From Phanerodontia chrysosporium (Eukaryota > Basidiomycota > Agaricomycetes > Polyporales > Phanerochaetaceae): a stretch of DNA of 38,415 nt. Position 1 is the stretch's first letter. The number at the start of each line of letters is the position of its first letter. The translations under genes and the position numbers were made by a program. This document shows, piece after piece, positions 1-10,180 of the stretch. Location: positions 1-38,415 of the forward strand of contig MJGA01000092.1 in NCBI GenBank assembly GCA_001910725.1, written 5' to 3'. The notes beneath the pieces were generated by a model. That model saw nothing but the letters and a program-made list of their open reading frames with translations, ran no database searches and had not been told where the DNA came from.

Positions 1-485
1 AGCGGGAAGACGACAGGCGAGTAGAGCGCGAGTGCCAAAGGAATGTACAAGTTCAGCGACGTCGGCCCAGTGTACGAAGCCGGCGGCTGGTCCCAGAGGC
101 TGCACGCGGGAGGCTGAAGCGACAGAGGCGGGAGCTGGCACTGAAGCGCGGCATCGATAGTAGCCTGGACTGCGGGTACGGCGATGATCTGCTGGACAAA
201 CGTTGGCGTCGGAGGTGGAGGCCATGGCTGCGTCCGTGAGACACGGTGGAGGCTGGGCGTCACGAGAGGCTGCGAGGAAGGCGACGACGACGGCTTGTGG
301 CGACGCCGACCGTAGTTGTGGAAGGCGCGGGACTGTTTGCGGATCCACCTCGCAGAGGCAGAGATGAACTCGCGTCCGACAGGCTGGAAGCCGAGCGGGG
401 GGACGACGGGGAAGATGGACAGGCCAGAGAACAGGTTGGCGGCCATCCCCGCGAGGGCGATGGCCAGGAGGGCAAGCTCATGCAT
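1..485 (-). CDS. orphan protein, N-terminal part (runs off window); paralogue of 17543-18715
   Basis: Open frame of 161 codons from the ATG at 485 to the window edge with no stop; the C-terminus lies outside. I do not recognise the family. Residues 1-27 form a hydrophobic stretch (MHELALLAIALAGMAANLF), followed by a basic segment containing ISASARWIRKQSR, then a Ser/Pro-rich linker and another hydrophobic stretch near residues 145-160. The basic block aligns with ISSTAKWTRKQTR in the gene at 17543-18715, and the flanking layout (hydrophobic start, basic block, Ser/Arg linker, later hydrophobic segment) is the same. That similarity chose both strand and start. An overlapping out-of-frame ATG at 481 opens a different reading frame and was rejected. 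The upstream leader and TATA-like box also match the paralogue. Function unknown; a small membrane-associated or secreted protein is an inference. Confidence 0.6.
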   Translation of the reverse strand, partial: MHELALLAIALAGMAANLFSGLSIFPVVPPLGFQPVGREFISASARWIRKQSRAFHNYGRRRHKPSSSPSSQPLVTPSLHRVSRTQPWPPPPTPTFVQQIIAVPAVQATIDAALQCQLPPLSLQPPACSLWDQPPASYTGPTSLNLYIPLALALYSPVVFP

Positions 486-1737
486 GGTGAGGTGTTACAG
501 AAGATGTGAAGAGTTGGTACCGCTACGAGATGTGTTTGCTGTGGAACGTTGAGAAGGCCTGAGCGAAGAACGAGGATGGACGATGCGTTTGACAGAGGGC
601 GAAGATGGAAGTAGCGGACAAGGAGAGGTCCTGGTTCGAATGTTGGATTTATAGCTGGTTCGCCGTCAGCCGCGTGGCGACAGACATCGAAGAGTCCTTG
701 GTTGGAACATATGCCAGATTCGGATGCTAGGCTGGCCTCGAAGGTGGGCTGCACACTGCCTTCGTTATGTTTTCTTGTGTCCTCGAGCCATAGTTGTATT
801 CCGAATGTACGAGATCTCGCCGAGCGTCCCTCTTTCTTCAGCCAGGCTTCAGCATAGTGACACCTCATACTGCCGATTGGTGACATAGAATCTGTACATC
901 TTCGAAACGTACGCTGGGGCTCCGCTAAACATGGAATAAGCTAGCATTTGCGTTTGCGTACGCACTCGTTCCTACAGAGCTCCGCGACTTCGATCCGCGA
1001 ACCTGTGTCACCCTTGTCAGTCGCGAGTTTGTAGTTCTCCCAAATACTGTTTACCTACACCGGTGTACGTCGACAGGCTTACGCTCTTCTGCACGACGAC
1101 GGAGAAAGTTGTAGGGTGGTTGGAGGAAGTACGAAGAACTCTCCGATGCGAGACGGTGCCATCAATCAACGGAGCGCCCGTTGCGCACGCGGCGTGAGCA
1201 GCGACTCGATGTTGTTCCGACGTGAGATTCGTTCCTCGCCGTAACGCTTGGGCAATAGGCACTGCAAGGGGGTCGCGTTCTACTGGTCCAGTTTGTGCTC
1301 ACTGCCGAGGGCGTGTGCGCCCTCTGAGTACACCAACCGCCTAGCATCGTATGGCCAGATGCCGGCCTTCACATCGCCGCTTCCGAATCTGCACGGATTA
1401 TGACAGACAGCACATTCTGGGACCTATGGTAGGTGCATGCCTTTGGCTGTGCAATCGGATATCACCTCTACTCTATCACTGATGCTTGTATCAAATTCAG
1501 ACCACTGACAAGCGCGAATCGAGCTCAAACGACAAGCGTCGTGGATCTGAGACGATGTACATTATGTACTACTGCGAGCCGTGTCCCCGCGCCCATCAAA
1601 CTCGCAGCAGAGGGAGAAGCATCGACCCTGCATGCATAAACGCACAGTACAAAAGACGGAGCCAGAGACCCAGCGGTTGAGCTCGCTGTTATCAACCCCG
1701 TCTTCACCCCCTTGACGAGAGCCAACGCGTACCTAGG
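486..1737. other. divergent intergenic region between orphan gene and hydrolase A
   Basis: About 1.25 kb between two divergent genes. The first 170 bp on the minus side are the leader and TATA-like region of the orphan gene. I see no coding signal in the rest: the short frames lack splice structure and recognisable domains. No TATA box is obvious in front of the hydrolase start at 1738. Confidence 0.5.
645..655 (-). promoter_or_regulatory. TATA-like box of the orphan gene at 1-485
   Basis: On the minus strand this reads GCTATAAATCC, about 165 bp upstream of the ATG at 485. The paralogue at 17543-18715 has GGCATAAAATCC at the matching place, followed in both by the same CAACAT motif. Shared sequence and position support a core promoter. 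Confidence 0.5.
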
Positions 1738-3116
1738 ATGTTGAAGACCACGTACACAGTCGACATCCGTCCACACCTTCCGTTCCATGTCCTCGGGAAC
1801 CGTTACCAGGCAGAACCGCCTCGGGACGATGGACATACCTTGATCCTTCTGCACGCTACGGGACTGCACAAAGAGACCTGGGAGCCAGTCATCCAAGCGC
1901 TCTTCGACCTGTCTGCGAAGTCTACGAGCATACGCGAAGCATGGGCCATCGGTAAGAAGTTCTGGCTCATGGTGCCGGCACCATACATGACGTGGCGCCG
2001 CCAGAATGCCCGAACCACGGTCGGAGCGCGGTGCTGAACGCTGAAGAGCTCGCGAACAATTGGACGAACACTTGTACGCCTCTTCGCATTCTGCTGCTCT
2101 GTCTAGACACTCACCGAGGTGCAGGGGAGGGCGACATTTACCCCCGCGCCGCACATGCGTTCATGATGTCTGGGCCGGGGGGAGTGAGATTCACGGATCG
2201 GCGGCTGATCGTGATAGGACATTCTATGGGCGGTGCTTCAGCGTGAGCATCGTGCATATCTCTCCCATGGCTAGGCTAACCTGGCGAGTCAGCGTTCTAC
2301 TCACGACTATAGCTCCCAAGCTGCCTGTCGAAGCCTTGATACTGCTGGATGCCACCCTTGCACGCAAAAGTCCTGCGCGCGATTACATGGATGTGGTCCT
2401 GGCCCAGTTGGTCTGGGCGAAACCCGACGTCTGGCGTAGTCGCAAGGACGCGCGGCGCTGGTTTGCGGCTGCACCAGGGTATAAGACGTGGGATGCCGCG
2501 ATTCGAGAGCTCTTCGTGGTGAGTTGCCTTCACTGCGATAGTTGGACTGCATCTCCCGAACACGTTGTTTCACAGGAATATGCTCTGAAAGCGCACCCTG
2601 CGTCGAAATTCCCGCATCCCTTTACCTTCAAGGGCCTCACTCTTGCCTGCGATAAAAGCTACGAAGCGGTACGTTTCGTTGTAGACGTTGTCTTAGGTGG
2701 CGCTGATGTCGATGCAGGCCTGCTACCGCGCCAAAGCGCATCATGACCTCGCCTGGGAGCAGCTTCAGCAGCTGCATGCCCACGGACCTCCTGTGCACAT
2801 GATCCTCAGCGAGAAGGACGAGTTCGAGTGAGTATAATTGCGCAGCTGCATTCATCGAACGTTGTGCTGATTCTCCCCAGCGCGGCGAGTCTGAAGCAAG
2901 CGCTGCTGACAGGGGAACACGGCGGCGGTGCGGCCAGCGTCCAGCACGTGGAGAACACAACACACATGGTCGGTTCTTGTGGCGTTGATTTACATCTGTG
3001 CGAATGTGCTCAATGAACGCCTCCAGTTTCCACAGCAGCGCCCGGAGGCCACGGCCCGAGCAATCTGGACTGCTATCCAGGGCGGAGCAGAGAAACGACC
3101 ACAGGCGAAGCTGTAG
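1738..3116 (+). CDS. alpha/beta-hydrolase A, predicted peroxisomal (PTS1 AKL)
   Basis: Eight exons: 1738-1951, 2005-2073, 2125-2242, 2293-2518, 2576-2668, 2718-2827, 2881-2968, 3027-3116; 1008 nt, 335 aa, all introns GT-AG and about 50-60 bp. The fold is a serine hydrolase. Early strands carry HTLILLHATGLHKETWEP (oxyanion region), GHSMG holds the predicted nucleophile Ser128, SEKDEF near 272-277 the acid, and NTTHM the histidine near 305. The protein ends in Ala-Lys-Leu, a canonical PTS1 tripeptide, so import into peroxisomes is predicted. The layout resembles fungal acyl-CoA-hydrolysing enzymes of the MpaH/AKT2 type, which are peroxisomal; the substrate here cannot be read from sequence. A tandem copy follows 211 bp downstream. 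Most splice sites are confirmed by identical exon lengths in that copy. Confidence 0.85.
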
Positions 3117-3327
3117 TTTTGACGTTCCTGACGTTACTTGATGAATGCTTTGTTGGCTGCACACATTGATGCCAGTGTATGCGGGCGCCGCTCTATCGCA
3201 ATTCTGGCATTGGAGAGATCACCCCTGCATGTCTGTACCCATACTTATAGCAGTACAAGGGACGCACTCTTCCGAAAGGTTCTCACTCGCCCACGCCCTC
3301 GTCACACCAAGGAGCTCGAGGCAAGTC

Positions 3328-4712
3328 ATGTTCAGAGCGACACATGTCGTCGACGCACGTCCAGGTCTCCCCTTCTACGTTGCAGGTAACCGCTATCGCA
3401 CGAACCCGCCTCGCGATGCCGGATACACGCTGGTTCTCTTGCATGCAATCGGCATGCACAAGGAGACCTGGGAGCCCGTCGTACAGGCGCTCTTCGACCT
3501 CTCCGCCGCGCACACCGCCATACGCGAGGTCTGGGCGATAGGTAAGCTGAGCAAAAGTCGTTGCGACGGCGTATGAAACCGTGCACAGAGTGCCCAAATC
3601 ACGGTCAGAGCACTGTGCTCAACGATGAGGAGCTCCAGCGTAATTGGAGAGACGAGTGTAAGCACGGCTTCGTAGAGCGTTCTAACCTGTGGGTGATGAT
3701 CAGCGTGCAGGGGACGGAGACATCTATCCACGAGTTGCACATGCCTTCTTGGCATCTTCTCCTGGCGGCGTAGACTTCTCCAAGCACAAGCTCATCCTCG
3801 TCGGACACTCGGCGGGCGGATGCGCGGCGTGAGCGTCCTCATGACATATCATCCTCAAACCGCCCTAACTCGCCTATACCAGAGCGCAGCTAACGGCGCT
3901 GCGCCCACGCCTGCCCATAGACCGTCTCATACTCCTTGACGGCGCGGTAGTGCGCAAGTGCCCCGCGCGCGACTACATGGACGCGCTCCGCACGCAGATC
4001 ACATGGGTGCGGCCCGACGTCTGGCGCAGCCGCCAGGATGCGGCGCGCTGGCTTGCGGCTGCGCCGGGGTACAAGAACTGGGATCCCGCGGTGCGCGAGC
4101 TCTATGTCGTACGTGGCGGGGCCCGTGCCGCGTGGCGCCGTGCTGAACGCCCCGCAGGAGTACGGCCTGAAAGAACACCGCGCGTCCAAGTACCCCGCAC
4201 CGTACACGTTCAACGGTGTCACTCTGGCATGCGACAAGAGCTACGAAACGGTGCGCCTTGCTGCCAACCTGAGCGTGATAGCGCGGGAGGGCACTCACGG
4301 GTGTGCAGGCGTGCTTCCGCATGAACGCGCACTACGACCCTGCCTGGGAGCAGCTCCAGCAGCTCTATGTGCAGGGCCCGCCTGTGCATATGGTTCTGTG
4401 CGACAAGGACGAGTTCGAGTGGGTGCTACTCCGTTGTTCTATGTCCGCTGCATGCGTTGACGTCGCTGGCGCAGGGGCTCTACGATGAAAGAGGACCTTC
4501 TGACTGCACACTATGGGGCGGGCCTGCAAGTGTGCAGTATATCAAGAAATCGTCTCACCTGGTTGGCAAAATTCTCTTGAGTGTGGTGACGTCGAGCTGA
4601 CGCGGATGTCTCGTGTCGTCTTCAGTTCGTTCAGCAGCGCCCGGAGGCGACCGCACGTGCGATTTGGAACGTGATGGATGGTACAGCAGAGAGTGCCACT
4701 GCAAAGCTCTGA
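3328..4712 (+). CDS. alpha/beta-hydrolase B, tandem copy with probable 1-nt frameshift in exon 7
   Basis: Same eight-exon plan as copy A: 3328-3541, 3589-3657, 3711-3828, 3883-4108, 4158-4250, 4309-4418, 4475-4561, 4626-4712. Exons 1 to 6 have exactly the same lengths as in copy A (214, 69, 118, 226, 93, 110 nt). Exon 7 is 87 nt instead of 88, and the last exon is one codon shorter. The nucleophile elbow reads GHSAG, the acid region CDKDEF. The missing base falls in a G-rich run near 4514-4522; after it the catalytic histidine and the C-terminal AKL are out of frame, and reading meets a TGA at 4672-4674. A different exon 7 acceptor (exon starting at 4492) would restore frame while skipping about six residues. 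So this is a recent pseudogene, a gene rescued by alternative splicing, or an assembly error. A TATA-like CTTATAGC lies near 3242. Confidence 0.75.
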
Positions 4713-4931
4713 GCGCACCCTGGTTAGCTATACTTCACCTTTCGAACTTCTTGAGACGTCGGTCGGGGCATTCACGCAGTTGACGCGTCCACCCTCGACA
4801 GATCACAATAGAAGCGGGGCAAAGCATCGTACACATTATAAATTCCTGCTCTGAAAACACACAGCATGACGAAGAAACAAGAGGCGGAGATAATGGAGAC
4901 AGACAGTCCTTCCGGCGAGGTACAGCGCACA

Positions 4932-7741
4932 TCAAATCGCGTGGTCCGTCTTTTTCGCCGCAAAGTGCAGGGTCCAGGTGTTGAGCAGCCTGCGCGCGTT
5001 CACCTGCTCGCCGGTCAACCTGGAGGATATTGGTTAGAAACTGCACGCCAAGCAGGCAAAAGGGGGGCATACCCTGGCGTGCCGTACGTGAGCGGGCTGA
5101 TGTACACGAAGAGGCCGAGCATGGCGAGCGCGAACACGCCGACAACGATCGGGCCTTTCATCCCGACGTCCGCCTTCTGCGCGGGCTGCGGACGCGTCGA
5201 CGGCCCGCGGATCGATATCGGGTAGTTGATCGTCTCGCTGAGCACGAAGTGCAGCACCGCGCCCGCGACGAGCGCGGACGCGAGATGCGACGGCAGGTAG
5301 TGGTGCAGGAACAGCTGCCGGCCCATCAGATAGAACGGGAAGTAGTGCACCGCCCAGATGAGCAGGAAAAAGCCCGTCGAGTTCCACAGGCGGTTGCGCA
5401 CCGCTAAATAATACGACTATGAGCAGTTGGTCAAAGACAGTACTGGGTGTACTTACGAGGCGGGATCGGCTCGATGCCACGGCGGCGCGCAAGGAGGTCA
5501 GCGCCGATGATACCGACAAAGATCGCCACGCCGAAGGTCGCCGCGAGCCACCCAATGAGGTTACCGATGAGGTAGATTTGCTTCTGGCCTTCGCTCTGTG
5601 TCCAGAAGCTGATGCCGCTAATGAGGAAGGGCCAGTTGAATGGCCCACTCGCGTAGGGATGCGACGCGACTAGGCCAGCGTTGTGCTGCAACATCAAGAG
5701 CTGAAGTTCGCCGAACTTCTTGAAGAAGTTCATCTTCTTGGGCTCCTTGTGTCCGAGCTCCTCCTTCGTACGAATCTCGCCGTCTGTCAACAGTCTTAGT
5801 GTATGTGGAATGCACGATAACGTCTAACTTACCTTCGGTGTCGACAATCTCATCGGGATACCAGATAGTCGTCTTATCGCTGACCTCTTTCTTGCCGTTC
5901 ACTTCCTGCTGGTTGAATGCCCACTCGGGGAGCTGGCCAGGGAAGGTCCACATCGCAACCTTCGTCGGCACGTGAATGAGCTTGAAATGTCCAGACTTCG
6001 TCTTCCACGCTGCTCCAGGGTTCACATCCATGAGGCGAAGGTGGAAGAGGGTGTCGTTATAGCGCGAGTGGTCGTCCTTGGGCCAGGTCGTGAACTCCTC
6101 GTTCGTGGGCATCGTGGGCGACGCGACATCGTGGGTCATAAGCAAGGTCTGCGTGCTGACGTGCAGCAGCTGAATGACGTCCTCATGGCGAACAATACGA
6201 CCGCGACCGGTCTCGGGAAGAGCCTTGGTCGGAATGACTTGCCAGTAGTTGTTGATGTCATCGTGAGCATAGCCAGTTACTTGCTGGCCCTGGCTACTGA
6301 TGCGACCATCCTCGTACTTGAGCGGATAGCGTTCGGGATGCGAGTGCAGCCATACTTTCGTGTCCTTATGCCTGATGGTGATAGTGTCGTAGTAGCGAAT
6401 TTCTGGGGAAACAGTCAGTCAATTCTGATATCGACATGCAGCGGCTACCTGCCTTGGCTATTCAACAACAACTCGTTATCCCGCAGCGTCTCCTGGAACG
6501 CAGGGCTCATGAAGGCGTCTCCCGGTCCCGAATACGTGAGCACGGAGAGATGGATCCAGAAGAAGAAGAGGTACAGGAAAACTGGCAAAACAATCAGGCC
6601 AATGGCACGGGCAGTGAAGTGCTTCCAGAAATACTCCTGTGACGAGGATCAGCTATTAATAGCTGAGGTTTTCCGGAGCACGCACCATTGAGTGGCCTTT
6701 CCTGTGGTCCAGCAGGTCCCAGAGATCAATAAGAACGGCGATGCCGATTGCCGCTACAGTAAGGATACCGTTGACTTTTGACGACCAGGTGCAAGCCATG
6801 AAGAATCCAGTGGCGAGAAGCCAGCCCCACCAAGCAGGTGAGAACTCACTGGGAGACGGGTTAAAACGAGTCAAAGAATAATGGAGACCGTGACTGACAG
6901 GTATCTCAGCTTCCGGAAGCGGATGTACGAGTAGATGGTCATCGACATGAAGAAGATGAGTGGAGCATCGAGCAGAATTAGCCGGGATTGAGCGACATGG
7001 GCATTATCTTTTGCCAAAATAAGCAAAGTACGCTTGACAAGAAGTAGCGAACGTACCAAACAGGATCAAGCATGCAGAGAAGGCTGCGATGATGTTCGAG
7101 TACCCACTCTCCTTCATGATAGCATATACAACCGGGACCGTAAGACTGCCGAACAGAGCAGGGAGGGCACGCATTCCGACGTATGGCACATGGTTCTCCG
7201 TGTAGCTGTCCCCAATGTTCTCGAACTTGAATTTGCCATCGAAGCCGACGAACCATCCAGCGAGACCGAACAAGAGTTTCGTAAGGGGCGGGTGGACGTC
7301 GAAGTAGTATTCTCGCGAAATGTAGTGGGCTGCAAACTTTCCGAAGTGCACTTCGTCAAACCTGAGGCACCATAGATAGGTTCAGTTGGGTAGAAACGCG
7401 AAAAATGTACGTGTACGCACACGACCTGGTCTGGGTGATTGATCTTGTAAAAGCGCAGCGCGAAAGCGAGGAGTGTCAGGGTCGCCACGAGTGCTACGCT
7501 TGCCTCCTGCGTCTCCAGTAGCTTCTCAATCGAGAACCCCTCCCGATCCCTCTGTGTACGCCACGATGAGGGCACGTCAGCACCTCGAGCGCGGCGATAC
7601 TGGATACGTGTCACTCACGGTGCGAAACGCGGCATGGTGTTCGTCGTCGGCCTCGCTGTTGGGGCTAAGAGGCTGCGGCGAGCGGGCTCCTGGCCCACCT
7701 CTTGCCCTCTGTCGTATGCCTACGTCCTGGGGACCAGACAT
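4932..7741 (-). CDS. PMT4: dolichyl-phosphate-mannose--protein mannosyltransferase, PMT4 type
   Basis: Ten exons on the minus strand: 7741-7619, 7551-7421, 7361-7057, 7007-6899, 6848-6686, 6636-6453, 6402-5833, 5783-5457, 5403-5073, 5019-4932; 2331 nt, 776 aa, the usual length for this family. The enzyme transfers mannose from dolichyl-phosphate-mannose to Ser/Thr of secretory and wall proteins in the ER membrane. The first lumenal loop carries VVFDEVHFGKF (Asp87-Glu88, the conserved acidic pair) and DVHPPLTKLL. Many hydrophobic segments follow, then a MIR-type lumenal region around residues 340-520 with HSHPERYPLKY and THDVASPTMPTNEEFTTW; THDVASP points to the PMT4 rather than the PMT1 or PMT2 branch. 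A C-terminal membrane bundle follows. Intron 6 (6452-6403) appears to be GC-AG. The start at 7741 gives an in-frame first exon; an upstream in-frame ATG is possible. Its 3' end converges on hydrolase B, 219 bp apart. Confidence 0.92.
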
Positions 7742-10180
7742 GGCGTGCGGTCGTGAGCGTGGTTGGAAGTGAAGTGATGTGCAACTTTGGGCGCCTCGAC
7801 ACGGATGCAATCATAGGCCCTCCGGCGTCTAAATACCTATTGACCGCGACCGCGACCGCGTTCCCAGGCTTGCTCTCTGCCACGTACACCGCGCACTCAC
7901 ACTCCGGCTATTCGCTCGAGAACAATGAACATATATCCACGTTGCACTCATCCTTGATCACGTCACGACCAACTTCGGTCACGACCAACTTTGTCCTCCG
8001 ACTTTCCTCCCAATTTTACCCACCATGAGCCTCGGCAAGTTTGCGCTCTACGACCAACCTCTGTGTTATATATCTGCTGCAAAACCAGTCTAATGCTACT
8101 TTCTCGCGTCTTGCGTTCTAGAACCATCGCTGTCTGCACTTTCTCATGTAAAAGGCCCACCGCTACTTCCGGGTAATATGCTCGTGCCGGAATCCTGACG
8201 TTCTGCGGGACCGAGGACGAAACGCACGCTGCTTTGGTAGCGTTGGTCATCAATGATACCAGCTCAGACTTTTCAATGCAAGCAAATCTGCCTCATGCAG
8301 GATTTTGGCTTTTGAGCCTACAGCTTGAAATTTCTATACCTGAAGCACTCCGCTGACTACGTGTAGAACCCTTTGCTTCCCAACCATGGGAATCTGGTTT
8401 AACCATGTTATGGCTCGTGAGTAGCAGACATTCTTGAGTCAAAGCTTATCAGGTCAGCTTCTGAACGTCCGGGCAGGGTCCTTATGATGATGTACCGTGG
8501 ATCGCGCACACTGTGGCGACCATGGGATACCCCGCTGCACTATCCATATGGCACGTTCCACCTTCAATCTGTGGATTGACCCCCACATCTCAAGGTCCGT
8601 AAGATCCAAAACTTTGACGTGGGCTACTTTTCAAAATCCAGACGACGAAGTGGGGGGAAGGGAAGTGTAACGATGGACTGTATTGCCCTCTGTCGCCGCG
8701 CCACCTGGAGGCTGGAATTCAAACAGCAGCGGCTTTTAAAAACTCATCCCGAGATGATCTTCTTTGGAACGCCAGAATGGATCTGGCAAGTCGGCATCGC
8801 AGCTGAGAGTAAGGAAAAAACGGACCGCAATCGACGCGGACAAACGAAGGCGCTGCCGCAATCACCGCGTGCCCTTTTCTCGACCTTAGAAGTACGTCGT
8901 ATACACGCTGTATCATTACCTACGAGTTTCTCAAAGCCGCCAGCCCGCGTTTGTCGCACGCCATTCGTCCTCGTATGGCGTTAAACCCAATATCGTGCAG
9001 GCTGAGGGCTGCCACAAATCCCGTGAATATCGTCAAACACCTCGTTGGTGATGGCGACCACGTGCCCTTCCACAGCTCCCGCGGTACAACCTGTTTTCGT
9101 GGACTTTCACCATTCTCGTTCGCCATCGACCCTATATTCGCACGCAAGGCGGGTCACAGGCACCAAATATCATGGAGAAAGATCTGCAGCTGCTCGTCGC
9201 TACGGAAGGAGGATATGAGCATGGCATCCCACGCACGAATCGACCTGCAAGCGTCGTGCGAGATCCTCCCTCTGATAGAGAGTAAGGCACCCGACATGTG
9301 TGGATAGCGTACCATGGGCTCTCTGGCTTCTGTTACAGGAGCTTGATATGGTGAGCCTCGCTCAGTGTCGTCAACAGCGCAGGGGATTTCTCACCAGCCG
9401 TTGTAAAGCATACCCTCCTTTGGCAGGATGAATACATGTCTGATCAGTACAGTGCTGAAAATAGTGTCGCGTTAGTGGATGCAACATTCTGGTCATCAAA
9501 CAAACCTAGGACAGCCTGTGATGTGAGCGAGATGATTTCTGCATACGCCTATACTGACATGCAAGTAGCCGCTACAGACGTTCGATATATCCCATCTGTA
9601 TACATATGAGATGCTTCTGTAGTGATGGCTCGTCCGATCCATTGTCAGGTTAGGTATAGGGAAACGCATGAGAAGAACGTTACCAAAGTTAGGGCCGTGG
9701 CGGGCGAGAAGTGCCTCAGATTTCCCGACGCAGGCGACTGTGGGAGCGGTAAGCATGGCACGACCGTTCTATCTCTCGCGCGGCGAACTGATGCTGAACT
9801 TTGCAAGGACAGATTGTCGCTAGCAGTCGTACCGAACCCAGGGTTTGCGTTCCGAGGCACCATGTGCACCGTGCGCATCATCTTGGATCGATGTGCCGCC
9901 ATCCTCGTGGCATGAGCACGGTAACACCGACCGTACGACGCAAGATCTCGCCATTGGACGATACAACTGCGAAGTAATTCATGGCTCACCCGCAATCCTA
10001 TCTCCTTCCGTAGTCTGAAGCTAGCAGCGGCGATTGTGCAGTGCATACCCACGCGTATCTCGAGGCATTGCAAGCGGGGTTCGAGAGACCCTGACTAAAC
10101 AGTGGCGTACTCATTGGCGGGGTGATAAGTATCGGCCGTGCGACAACAGCCCGCTAGGATTCGTCCCACTGGCAGCCGCT
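7742..10180. other. 2.4 kb divergent intergenic region
   Basis: Lies between the PMT4 start and the first OPT start. I found no ORF with a domain, splice structure or paralogue. It contains a short GACCGC triplet array near 7842-7860 and AT-richer sequence near 7900-8100 than the coding DNA. A GATAAG hexamer at 10124-10129, 52 bp before the OPT start, could bind a GATA factor, but a single hexamer is weak evidence. May hold two promoters or an unrecognised non-coding gene. Confidence 0.45.
7842..7860 (+). repeat. short GACCGC tandem array
   Basis: Three consecutive GACCGC units, the last followed by G, upstream of the PMT4 start. Low copy number; no function implied. Confidence 0.5.

Noticed and set aside
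630..660. tRNA-like GGTTCGAA motif
   Set aside because: No cloverleaf arms around it; the sequence is part of the orphan promoter.
260..886. Minus-strand 208-codon frame over the first orphan gene
   Set aside because: It uses another frame, runs through the leader and TATA box, and does not match the paralogue.
8619..10073. Several 70-142 codon frames in the PMT4-OPT1 gap
   Set aside because: No domains, no paralogues, and mutually overlapping on both strands.
10124..10129. GATAAG hexamer as a nitrogen-control site for OPT1
   Set aside because: A single hexamer is expected by chance; no second site nearby and none seen before OPT2.
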